DNA of 64,000 nt from an uncultured Bacteroidales bacterium (GTDB lineage: Bacteria; Bacteroidota; Bacteroidia; Bacteroidales; Muribaculaceae): contig CACYGX010000013.1 of NCBI GenBank assembly GCA_902774055.1, positions 62,001 through 126,000 of the forward strand. Reading direction: 5' to 3'. The notes under the pieces are model-generated. The model saw only the letters and a program-made list of their open reading frames with translations, was not told the origin of the DNA and ran no database searches. Shown here one piece after another: positions 1 to 7,469 of the stretch (its first letter is position 1; every line of letters begins with the position of its first letter). Position numbers and translations under genes: made by a program.

Positions 1-418
1 CCTCGCCGCCGCTCCACAGTCGAGCATCAAGCTCGAGGACTACCGCCAGCGCTGCGCCGACGCGATGAACGACGACCTGAACACACCGACGGTCATTGCC
101 ACCCTGTTTGATGCCTGCAAGGTCATCAACCAGGCCAACGACGGCAAGGCCACCCTCTGTCAAGCCGATATCGACGAACTGAAGAGCGTCTTCCAGACCT
201 ATCTGTTTGACGTGATGGGCATCCGCGACGATGCCGCGGGTGGCGACAGCGTGAATCTGGAGCCCTACCGCAAGGCCATCGACCTGCTGCTGGAGATGCG
301 CCGCACCGCCAAGGCCAACAAGGACTGGGCGACGAGCGACCTGATCCGCGACAAGCTGAGCGAGTTCGGCTTTGAGGTCAAGGACACCAAGGACGGCTTT
401 GAATGGAAAGTAAAATGA
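1..418 (+). CDS. cysS: Cysteinyl-tRNA synthetase, C-terminal part (5' end outside window)
   Basis: The reading frame is open from the first bases of the window, so the start and the catalytic Rossmann domain lie upstream. What remains is the anticodon-binding helical DALR-type region (MNDDLNTPTVIATLFD) and the conserved tail 'WATSDLIRDKLSEFGFEVKD' ending in a TGA stop. The enzyme charges tRNA-Cys with cysteine in the cytoplasm. Recognition rests on the C-terminal signature only, since the HIGH and KMSKS motifs are not visible here. The next gene begins 180 bp downstream after an AT-rich repeat-bearing gap. Confidence 0.93.
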   Translation, partial: LAAAPQSSIKLEDYRQRCADAMNDDLNTPTVIATLFDACKVINQANDGKATLCQADIDELKSVFQTYLFDVMGIRDDAAGGDSVNLEPYRKAIDLLLEMRRTAKANKDWATSDLIRDKLSEFGFEVKDTKDGFEWKVK

Positions 419-424
419 TGAGTT

Positions 425-590
425 AATAGTTAAGAGTTAATAGTTGCTGCCGCAATCATCTGCTGCTCAACCCTCTATTAACTCTTAACGACTTAACTAT
501 TAACTATTCTCTATTAACTATTAACTATAAAAGTTTCAGCACACACAACCTTAACTATTAACTTTTCACTATTAACTATTAACTAAAAAG
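425..590. repeat. Intergenic TTAACTATTAAC-type short repeats
   Basis: The gap between cysS and the glycosyltransferase gene is built largely of 6-7 nt units (TTAACTA, AGTTAATAG) in both orientations. The left part, GAGTTAATAGTTAAGAG, is complementary to the later CTCTTAACGACTTAAC and CTATTAACTC segments, so the RNA can fold into a long AU-rich hairpin. It may act as a cysS terminator. No gene is seen in it. Confidence 0.6.
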
Positions 591-598
591 CTAACATC

Positions 599-1576
599 AT
601 GGATTCGCTAATTTCAGTTATTGTCCCCGTCTATAACGTGGCGCCTTATTTGGACCAGTGCCTCGAGAGCATTGTGAACCAGAGTTATACCCATCTCGAA
701 ATCCTCGTCGTGGACGATGGTAGCACCGATGGCAGTGGCCCCATGTGTGACCAGTGGGCCAAGCGGGATCAGCGTGTCCGGGTCATCCATCAGGCCAACG
801 GCGGCCTGTCGGCAGCACGCAATGCCGCCCTCGATGTGATGCGGGGCGAGATGGTCACGATGGTCGATAGCGACGACGTGCTGCATCCGTCGGCCATCCA
901 GGTGATGCAGGAGGCCATGCTCAAGAACCAAGCCCAAATCGTCGTCGGCCGCTACACACCCTTTGCCGAGGACGCCCAACCCACCTGGCCCGAGCAAAAA
1001 GGCGAGCCCGAGGCCCTGCGTTTCACCCAGTACCACTCGTTGCTCAAGATGTTCTATCAGCAGGGGCTTACCCACTCGGCGTGGGGGCGCCTCTATGACG
1101 CGTCGCTGTTCGAGGACATCCGTTATCCCGTCGGGAAGAACTACGAGGACCTTGCCATCATATACCCCTTGATGCTCAAGTGCGGACGACTGGTGAAAAT
1201 CGATTACGTGGTCTATGGCTACCGTCAGCGGCAGACCAGCATCCTGGGCGCTTTCTCGCCCAGCCGCGCCGTGGTGCTCGACATCCTCGAGGAACTGGAG
1301 CACCGCGTGATGCGTGAGGACGAGCGGTACGTGCCTGCCGTGCGCAGCCGCTTGCTGAGCGCCTACTTCAACATCCTGCTCCTGAGCAACCAGGACAAGA
1401 CACACGACCATCGCCAGCTGCAGGACCGTTGCTGGCAGGGCATCAAGCGCCTGCGCCGCGACTGCCTGCGCGACAGCAACGTCCGCCCCAAGAACAAAAA
1501 GGGCATCCTGGCCTCATACCTGGGCCGCAATTTCCTGACTAACATCGTCGGCCGCAACTACCAACCGACCCCGTAA
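599..1576 (+). CDS. Family 2 glycosyltransferase
   Basis: A 325-residue GT-A-fold transferase. The N-terminal strand 'ISVIVPVYNVAPYLDQCL' is typical of GT2. The nucleotide-sugar motif DDGSTDGS lies at about residues 39-46, and the metal-binding DSDD (DxD) at 90-93. No signal peptide or clear membrane segment is seen, so it is a cytoplasmic or membrane-associated enzyme that probably adds a sugar to a capsule, LPS or exopolysaccharide precursor. The acceptor and donor cannot be told. It stands alone, with no neighbouring polysaccharide genes, between cysS and a repeat-filled gap. The ATG at 599 gives a normal GT2 N-terminus. Confidence 0.88.
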   Translation: MDSLISVIVPVYNVAPYLDQCLESIVNQSYTHLEILVVDDGSTDGSGPMCDQWAKRDQRVRVIHQANGGLSAARNAALDVMRGEMVTMVDSDDVLHPSAIQVMQEAMLKNQAQIVVGRYTPFAEDAQPTWPEQKGEPEALRFTQYHSLLKMFYQQGLTHSAWGRLYDASLFEDIRYPVGKNYEDLAIIYPLMLKCGRLVKIDYVVYGYRQRQTSILGAFSPSRAVVLDILEELEHRVMREDERYVPAVRSRLLSAYFNILLLSNQDKTHDHRQLQDRCWQGIKRLRRDCLRDSNVRPKNKKGILASYLGRNFLTNIVGRNYQPTP

Positions 1577-1601
1577 CTTCCCAAACGGCGAATTATCTTT
1601 T

Positions 1602-1760
1602 TTTGAAACGGCGAATTACACGAATTATACGAATTATTTCTTTGATATTCAATTCGTTAAATTCGTTAAATTCGCATGAGCCCCCGCAGAGTCGTTATAA
1701 AGCGAATTTTTCTAATTGTAACGAATTAGTAAATAAGTAAAATTCGTGAAATTCGCATTT
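1602..1760. repeat. Dispersed palindromic GAATT element (two hairpins)
   Basis: Left arm 1611-1635 (GCGAATTACACGAATTATAC...) pairs with right arm 1651-1675 (AATTCGTTAAATTCGTTAAA...) around a short loop. A second, looser inverted pair lies at 1702-1727 / 1741-1756. The same arms recur at 17156-17212 and 39021-39080, always between genes. The trailing sequence GCATGAGCCCCCGCAG is nearly repeated after the 39 kb copy. This element and the promoter fill the 323-bp gap after the glycosyltransferase gene. Confidence 0.7.
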
Positions 1761-1830
1761 TAAAAAGGGTTTTGGCAAAAAAATGATGAAATAATGGGCT
1801 ACTTTATACCATTATGTGGTAAAAAATGCC

Positions 1831-1839
1831 TATTTTTGC
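1831..1839 (+). promoter_or_regulatory. Bacteroidota-type -7 box (TATTTTTGC)
   Basis: TATTTTTGC matches the Bacteroidetes -7 consensus TAnnTTTGC, 60 bp before the LRR gene start. No clear TTTG at -33 is present. Confidence 0.55.
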
Positions 1840-1899
1840 ATTTTCACCTCATATCCATTTAATTAGCCAACCAACAAACCAAATAAAACCTGACCGACA

Positions 1900-4800
1900 A
1901 TGAAACACCTTATCAAACTCGCTTTCCTCCTGCTGGCCCTCCTCCTGCCAGCCACCGCCACCGCCTACGACTTAATGGTCAACGGCATCTACTACAACAT
2001 CAGCGGTAGTAATGCTACAGTGACCTTTCAAAGCTATTCAAACTACACCTTCACAAGCGATTACAGTGGTAACGTAACCATTCCCTCAACCGTTACCGAT
2101 GGTGGTGCAACTTACTCCGTCACGACCATCGGCGACTATGCGTTCTGTAACTGCAGCGGCCTGACTAGCATCGAAATCCCCAACTCTGTCACAAGCATCG
2201 ACAATTCTGCGTTCTTCAACTGCAGCGGCCTGACCAGCATAACCATCCCTAACTCTGTTACTAGGATCGGAAACAGTGTGTTTCATGGCTGCAGCGGCCT
2301 GACCAGTGTGACTATCCCCAACTCCGTCACTTCCATCAGCGCATATGCGTTTTATGGCTGCAGTGGCCTGACCAGCATCGAAATCCCAAACACCGTCACA
2401 ACCATCTCACTCCGTGCGTTCTCTGATTGCAGCGGCCTGACTAGCATCGAAATCCCCAACTCCGTCACATTCATCGGATCCCGTGCATTTTATGGCTGCA
2501 GCGGCTTGACCAGCATCACAGTGGAAAGTGGAAACACAGTTTATGACTCACGCAATAATTGCAATGCCATCATTGAAACGGCTAGCAACAAACTGATTGC
2601 AGGTTGTAAGAATACGATTATCCCCAACTCCGTCATTTCCATCGGCCGCGAAGCGTTCTATCTCTGCAGCAGCCTGACCAGCATCGAAATCCCCAACTCT
2701 GTCACTTCAATCGGCAGTTCTGCGTTCTATGGCTGCAGCGGCTTGACGAACGTCACTATCCCCAACTCTGTCACCTCCATCGACAACCTTACGTTCTGTT
2801 TGTGTAGCGGTCTGACAAACGTCACCATCCCCAACTCCGTCACCACCATCGGCAACGATGCGTTTTATGGCTGCAGCAGTTTGACCAACATTGAAATCCC
2901 CAACACAGTCACCACTATCGGTAGAGGTGTGTTCTCTGGCTGCAGTGGCCTGACCAGCATAAATGTGGCAAGTGAAAACACTGTTTATGACTCTCGCAAT
3001 AGTTGCAATGCCATTATTGAGACTACAACTAACAAGTTGATTACAGGATGCAAGAATACAATTATTCCGAACTCCGTCATTACCATCGGCGTCAGAGCGT
3101 TCTCTGACTGCAGCGCCTTGACCAGCATCGACATTCCTAATTCTGTCATTACCATCGGCGAATCTGCGTTCCGTGGCTGCAGCGGCCTGACCAGCATCAC
3201 CATCCCCAACTCCGTCATTACCATCGGCGTCAGTGCGTTCTCTGGCTGCAGCGGCTTGACCAGCATTGACATCCCCAACTCCGTCACGACCATCGGCGAC
3301 GATACGTTCTCTTCTTGTAGCGGCCTGACGAACGTCACCATCCCCAACTCCGTCACCACCATCGGCTACTGTGCATTCTATGGTTGTAGCAGCCTATCCA
3401 GCATAAATATCCCCAACTCTGTCACGACCATCGTCAATGGTGCGTTCCATGGCTGTAGCGGCCTGTCCAACATAATTATCCCTAACTCCGTCACGGCCAT
3501 CGGTTTAGGTGCATTCGAATACTGTAGCACCCTTAATGAAGTTTATAGTTACATTGAAGATTTATCAAGCATCTCTATGGAAGATGATGTATTTGTTCAA
3601 AACCTTGAAAACTATGGTGACCGCACATTGTATGTTCCTAAAGGAACATCTGCTGATTATCAAGCTGATACGAGATGGAGTCAGTATTTTGGATCAATTG
3701 TTGAAATCGATAACTATTTGTCGGTGAATGATACTATTGCATTTCGTCATGAAGTGATTGTGGTTCCAGTTAAGATGTTTAATGAGGCGGATGTTATTTA
3801 TGAGGCGGATGTTATTTCGTTCCAGACTGACATTGTCTTGCCGGAGGGGTTGGAATTGTTGCAGGAAGATGGAGAATTCATTATTGACCCGTCGGAACGC
3901 ATGACGCGTACGCATAGCATCATGAGCAATCAATTGCCTGATGGCTCGATACGCGTGCTGTGTTATTCGTCGAACTATAAGCCGTTCACGGGCAATAGCG
4001 GCGATGACTTGTTCTACCTCACCGTCAAGGTGGCCGACAATGCCAAAGGCGATTGCACCATTCAGTTATGGAATACGTTGCTGACCAATGCGGACTTTGT
4101 GGATATGCCCGCTCCCGATGTGGCTGCAACCGTTAACGTAAAGATTCTGATGGGTGACGCCAACAACAGCGGACTGGTGACCGTGGGCGACGTGGTGACT
4201 ACGGCCCAATATGTGCTGCTGCTGAACCCGCAGCCCTTCAACTTCGAGGCCGCTGACGTGAACTTTGATGGCAATATCACAGTGGGCGATGTGTCGCGCA
4301 TCGCCTGGATGGTGCTCAACCCCGGTGTAAAGGCTCCGCGCCGCGCTCCCGCCCTGCTGAACAGCGGAGACCGCATGAGCGGTGAAGGCATCAGCCTGAT
4401 GCAGGGCGAGACCCGCAGGGTGAGCATCGCGCTCGACAACGCATTGGACTATAGCGCCTTCCAGTTCGACCTGAGTCTGCCCGAGGGGCTGACGGCCAGC
4501 AATTTCAACTTGACCGACCGTGCGGGCAGCCATGCCTTTGACGTGAACATGCTGGGCGGCGGCAAGTTCCGCGCCCTGTGCTACTCACCCGCGTTGACCG
4601 CCATCAGCGGCCATGAGGGCGCCTTGCTGACCTTCGACGTGACCGCGACCAGCGCCGTCACGGGCGCCATCGTGGTAGATGGCATCGAACTGGTAACGAC
4701 GGCCTGTGAGAGCGTAAGGCTGGACGGCTTCGCCATCGACGTGAACAGCACCAGCGGCGTCAACGAGCAGGTTGCAGGCAAGACCGTGGCCCGCGTGGAT

Positions 4801-4908
4801 TACTACAACCTCGCCGGCCAGCAGATCGACCGTCCCGAGGCCGGTGTGACCCTCGTCGTGACCACCTACACCGACGGCACCCGCACCACGGCAAAAGTCA
4901 TTAAATAA
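1900..4908 (+). CDS. Secreted BspA-like leucine-rich-repeat protein with cohesin-like and dockerin-like domains
   Basis: A 1002-residue exported protein with a signal peptide at 1-22 (MKHLIKLAFLLLALLLPATA). The conserved BspA N-terminal motif 'YDLMVNGIYYNI' follows. Residues ~75-545 hold about 18 LRR_5 units of 23 residues (AFxGCSGLTSIxIPNSVTxIG), interrupted twice by the 'NTVYDSRNxCNAIIET' insert. Residues ~610-745 and ~830-950 look like cohesin-fold beta domains. Between them, ~751-810, is a tandem EF-hand dockerin-like module (GDANNSGLVTVGDV, ADVNFDGNITVGDV). The C-terminus 'YYNLAGQQIDRPEAG...' resembles a type IX sorting tail; among the dockerin proteins here, it alone does not end in the dockerin. 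It is likely a surface adhesin, as BspA of Tannerella is. The ligand is unknown. Confidence 0.85.
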   Translation: MKHLIKLAFLLLALLLPATATAYDLMVNGIYYNISGSNATVTFQSYSNYTFTSDYSGNVTIPSTVTDGGATYSVTTIGDYAFCNCSGLTSIEIPNSVTSIDNSAFFNCSGLTSITIPNSVTRIGNSVFHGCSGLTSVTIPNSVTSISAYAFYGCSGLTSIEIPNTVTTISLRAFSDCSGLTSIEIPNSVTFIGSRAFYGCSGLTSITVESGNTVYDSRNNCNAIIETASNKLIAGCKNTIIPNSVISIGREAFYLCSSLTSIEIPNSVTSIGSSAFYGCSGLTNVTIPNSVTSIDNLTFCLCSGLTNVTIPNSVTTIGNDAFYGCSSLTNIEIPNTVTTIGRGVFSGCSGLTSINVASENTVYDSRNSCNAIIETTTNKLITGCKNTIIPNSVITIGVRAFSDCSALTSIDIPNSVITIGESAFRGCSGLTSITIPNSVITIGVSAFSGCSGLTSIDIPNSVTTIGDDTFSSCSGLTNVTIPNSVTTIGYCAFYGCSSLSSINIPNSVTTIVNGAFHGCSGLSNIIIPNSVTAIGLGAFEYCSTLNEVYSYIEDLSSISMEDDVFVQNLENYGDRTLYVPKGTSADYQADTRWSQYFGSIVEIDNYLSVNDTIAFRHEVIVVPVKMFNEADVIYEADVISFQTDIVLPEGLELLQEDGEFIIDPSERMTRTHSIMSNQLPDGSIRVLCYSSNYKPFTGNSGDDLFYLTVKVADNAKGDCTIQLWNTLLTNADFVDMPAPDVAATVNVKILMGDANNSGLVTVGDVVTTAQYVLLLNPQPFNFEAADVNFDGNITVGDVSRIAWMVLNPGVKAPRRAPALLNSGDRMSGEGISLMQGETRRVSIALDNALDYSAFQFDLSLPEGLTASNFNLTDRAGSHAFDVNMLGGGKFRALCYSPALTAISGHEGALLTFDVTATSAVTGAIVVDGIELVTTACESVRLDGFAIDVNSTSGVNEQVAGKTVARVDYYNLAGQQIDRPEAGVTLVVTTYTDGTRTTAKVIK

Positions 4909-4938
4909 ACCTATATAAAACGACAATAAAAGATATGG

Positions 4939-5014
4939 AAAACAATAAATACAATGGAATACAATGGCATGCGCATGTTTATCGAATGATTGTATTGGTT
5001 GTATTTATTGTTTT
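4939..5014. repeat. Large near-perfect inverted repeat
   Basis: Arms 4939-4965 (AAAACAATAAATACAA...AATACAAT) and 4989-5014 are complementary except for a 3/2-nt internal loop, and enclose a 23-nt loop that starts GGCATGCGCATG. The repeat lies between the LRR gene and the cohesin/dockerin gene and could act as a processing hairpin or terminator. The loop core belongs to the GGCATSCGC family seen in other gaps of this window. Confidence 0.7.
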
Positions 5015-5038
5015 TCTTTTATAAAGAAATAGAAGACT

Positions 5039-5704
5039 ATGAAGAAGATTGTTTTCGTGATGATGTTGGCGATGGTGGCGCTTGGGGCTGCCGCTACCGA
5101 CCGGTTGTATATCGAGGATTTCGCCATTGCGCCAGGCGAGACATGCATGGTGAGCATCGTGTTGGACAATGAGGCCGCCTATACCGCCTTCCAAGCCGAC
5201 CTGTACCTGCCCGCAGGGCTGACGATCGAGCAGGAGGACGGGGACTACATCTTTGACCTGACCAGCCGCAAAGGGCGTGACCACAACATCTCCTCGCAGG
5301 TGCAGGCCGACGGCGCCATCCGCGTGATGTCCTACTCGCCGAGCATCAAGGCCTACAGCGGCAACAGCGGCCCCCTGGTGACGTTCCAGGTTATTGCCGA
5401 TGGCACGTTCAGCGGCCCCGCTACCTTGATGATGAAAAACATCTGGCTCATCACCACGGCGGGCGTGGAACTCTCGTTTGCCGACGAGCAGTGCGAGGTG
5501 ACAGTTCCCACCACGGCGCTCAAGGGTGACGTGAACGGCAACGGCGAGGTGACCATCGCCGACGTGAGTGCCCTGATCGACTACCTGCTGGGCACCGAGG
5601 TCGAGAACTTCAACGCCGCCAATGCCCACGTGAACGACGACGATGATATCACCATTGCCGACGTGAGCGCCCTGATTGATATGCTGTTGTCAGGCGAGTA
5701 TTGA
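5039..5704 (+). CDS. Small secreted protein: cohesin-like domain plus dockerin-like domain
   Basis: A 221-residue exported protein. Residues 1-20 form a signal peptide (MKKIVFVMMLAMVALGAAA). Residues ~22-155 match the cohesin beta-sandwich pattern: 'VSIVLDNEAAYTAFQADLYL', then 'LPAGLTIEQEDG' and 'GPLVTFQVIADG'. Residues ~162-221 are two EF-hand repeats of dockerin type I form (GDVNGNGEVTIADVSALIDY, then DDDDITIADVSALIDM). Nothing else is present, so it could act as an adaptor if the first domain binds dockerins. It closely resembles the C-terminal half of the preceding LRR protein, 130 bp upstream on the same strand, and may share its transcript. The cohesin call is from pattern only. Confidence 0.75.
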   Translation: MKKIVFVMMLAMVALGAAATDRLYIEDFAIAPGETCMVSIVLDNEAAYTAFQADLYLPAGLTIEQEDGDYIFDLTSRKGRDHNISSQVQADGAIRVMSYSPSIKAYSGNSGPLVTFQVIADGTFSGPATLMMKNIWLITTAGVELSFADEQCEVTVPTTALKGDVNGNGEVTIADVSALIDYLLGTEVENFNAANAHVNDDDDITIADVSALIDMLLSGEY

Positions 5705-5768
5705 TGGGGCGCCCCCCCCTGTGCAGTGCGTCTTTTTACCGAAAAAATACGGACGTTCATAGAAAAGA

Positions 5769-5800
5769 TTTGGTGGAGAACAAGTGTATATATATCTTTG
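5769..5800 (+). promoter_or_regulatory. Orphan Bacteroidota promoter (TTTG - 20 bp - TATCTTTG)
   Basis: TTTG at 5769-5772, a 20-bp spacer and TATCTTTG at 5793-5800 match the -33/-7 consensus in full. It points into a gap between two convergent genes where there is no plus-strand gene to serve. Confidence 0.6.
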
Positions 5801-5805
5801 TACTA

Positions 5806-5941
5806 AATCAAGACATACTAGTACAGAAAAGTGATACTTGTTCCCTTTATTGATTACCATGAACATTTGGGTTTAGTTGATAATTTTTAGGCTTCAGAAC
5901 ACCAAAAAAGAAAAAGACGGAGCGTTGAGTTCCGTCTTTTC
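5806..5941 (+). ncRNA. Candidate small RNA between convergent genes
   Basis: A full-consensus promoter at 5769-5800 is followed about 110 bp later by an intrinsic-terminator-like stem (AAAAAGACGGA / TCCGTCTTTT). The interval has no ORF longer than a few codons. A transcript of about 135 nt is predicted. It is inferred from promoter and terminator only, and I do not recognise an RNA family. Confidence 0.4.
5911..5941. terminator. Bidirectional intrinsic terminator
   Basis: Stem AAAAAGACGGA / TCCGTCTTTT with a 9-nt loop has A-runs on its left and T-runs on its right. It can therefore stop both the plus-strand unit and the CotH-family gene arriving on the minus strand. Confidence 0.7.
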
Positions 5942-5963
5942 TGTATCTAATGGCCTGTGTGGC

Positions 5964-7436
5964 TCAATTGTCGAGGAGCATGTCGATAAGTATCGACACG
6001 TCGTTGATGGCCACCTTGCCGTCGTTGTTGATATCGGCAGCGTGGTAGGGATACTGGTTGCCGAGCAGGACGTCAATCAGGAATGAGACGTCGCCGATAT
6101 CCGTTGTGCCGTTAACATTGGCGTCTCCCACGGGATTCAACGCATCGATGGCGTCGTTCATCCAGAGGATACGGTTCTTGTACCAATAGGCGTGAGAATT
6201 TCCCAAATTCCAGATCGACTGATTGGCATTCCAACGGAGTTTCTCAAGTTCATAACTATCGATCAATGCCTTGCCGTCGGCCGATTGAAGGTAGCGGATG
6301 ATGAATAATGTGAAATTGTTGGTAAATGTTTTGTTGATCTTGCGATATTGCCACACATACTCATCGACGAACTGTCGGTTGGGGTTATTGAAGAGTTTGG
6401 TGAAAAACTCGGTGTGGCACAACGACCAAGCGCCCGATGTGCGTTCAGCCATATCAAAATCCCACAGCACGGGCATCTTTACCAGCGAAGTTTCGGTGCT
6501 GTCCCACTTGCTGTAGTATCGGTTGGCGCCGCCCGAGTCCTGGGTGCCGCACATGTCGTGCGCCAGGCACCATGTCGCCCACGACTTGACATCGATCAAA
6601 TCGGGGTAATTTGACGCCGAGAGGCTGTTCTCGAAGGCGGTGCATACTTGCTGGATGTAGGTCAATTGCTCGGGTAGCATGTCCTCGCTTTCGGGGTACT
6701 TGAACGTGAAGTTGTAGGAGGGCGCCGTGATGGAGTTGACGTAGAGATCCTCGTTCCACCAGTAAGGGTCGCACTCAAACAGGTATCCCGACGTCTTGTC
6801 CACGTCGATGCGGCAGTCGGGATTTCGCTTGACCGACTCGCACAACAGGTACAGGCCCCTGTATTCGCCATTCATGATCACATTGACATAGCCGAAGCCA
6901 GGAGTCCAAGGCATGTTCAACATGCTACTGGTCGTGAAACCCATCAAGGTGAGCAGGTAGGGATCCTTGAGCAGGAGCCAGTCCTTATCCTTATACTTGG
7001 CATCGTTGCCACGCATGAGCAAATCCGACTTCTTCTGCAGCTTGATTTTGTAGGGCTTCTTGGTGGTATAAGCACTTGTGTTGCCACGAATCCTAATGGT
7101 CATGCCGCTGACATCAGCCTCATAGTCACCGCTGTCATAAACGACCGAGTCCATCTCGCCAATCCGCTTGAAAATGACGAGGTGGCCAGGGACCTTGGTC
7201 GTGTTCGTGATACCCATGCCCATGCAGCCCGGAGGCGCCGAGACATAGTCGCAGGTGGGTTCCTCGCCCTCCACCGTCTCGATGTACAGGACGGGCAGCC
7301 CCTTGGCAATGACGTCGCTCAATGACATGCTCAGCGTGTCATTGATAACAATTGATGTTGAGGAGTCGCTGGCAACAGCCGATAGCGGCGCTAAAAGGGA
7401 CACGGCCAGTAAAAGAGCAGTTAAAGATTTCTTCAT
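5964..7436 (-). CDS. Secreted CotH-family protein with C-terminal dockerin-like module
   Basis: About 490 residues from the ATG at 7436; a GTG nine bases upstream is less likely because the signal peptide MKKSLTALLLAVSLLAPLSA begins at the ATG. The body carries CotH-family motifs: 'IRIRGNTSAYTTKKPYKIKL', 'WLLLKDPYLL', 'NGEYRGLYLLCESVKR', and the acidic 'LWDFDMAERTSGAW'. CotH proteins are atypical secreted kinases. The last ~55 residues are two EF-hand repeats (GDANVNGTTDIGDVSFLIDV, DINNDGKVAINDVSILIDML). Dockerin-bearing CotH proteins are known from clostridial cellulosomes. It starts only 33 bp after sufS on the same strand, so read-through from the suf operon is possible, although the function is unrelated. 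The kinase substrate is unknown. Confidence 0.83.
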   Translation of the reverse strand: MKKSLTALLLAVSLLAPLSAVASDSSTSIVINDTLSMSLSDVIAKGLPVLYIETVEGEEPTCDYVSAPPGCMGMGITNTTKVPGHLVIFKRIGEMDSVVYDSGDYEADVSGMTIRIRGNTSAYTTKKPYKIKLQKKSDLLMRGNDAKYKDKDWLLLKDPYLLTLMGFTTSSMLNMPWTPGFGYVNVIMNGEYRGLYLLCESVKRNPDCRIDVDKTSGYLFECDPYWWNEDLYVNSITAPSYNFTFKYPESEDMLPEQLTYIQQVCTAFENSLSASNYPDLIDVKSWATWCLAHDMCGTQDSGGANRYYSKWDSTETSLVKMPVLWDFDMAERTSGAWSLCHTEFFTKLFNNPNRQFVDEYVWQYRKINKTFTNNFTLFIIRYLQSADGKALIDSYELEKLRWNANQSIWNLGNSHAYWYKNRILWMNDAIDALNPVGDANVNGTTDIGDVSFLIDVLLGNQYPYHAADINNDGKVAINDVSILIDMLLDN

Positions 7437-7469
7437 AGTTCTCACGCGTATATTTGCAAAAAACAGATT

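Noticed and set aside
2985-3362. 125-codon minus-strand frame inside the LRR gene with its own repeats (VVTELGM...)
   Set aside because: Its repeats are the complement of the 69-bp LRR units.
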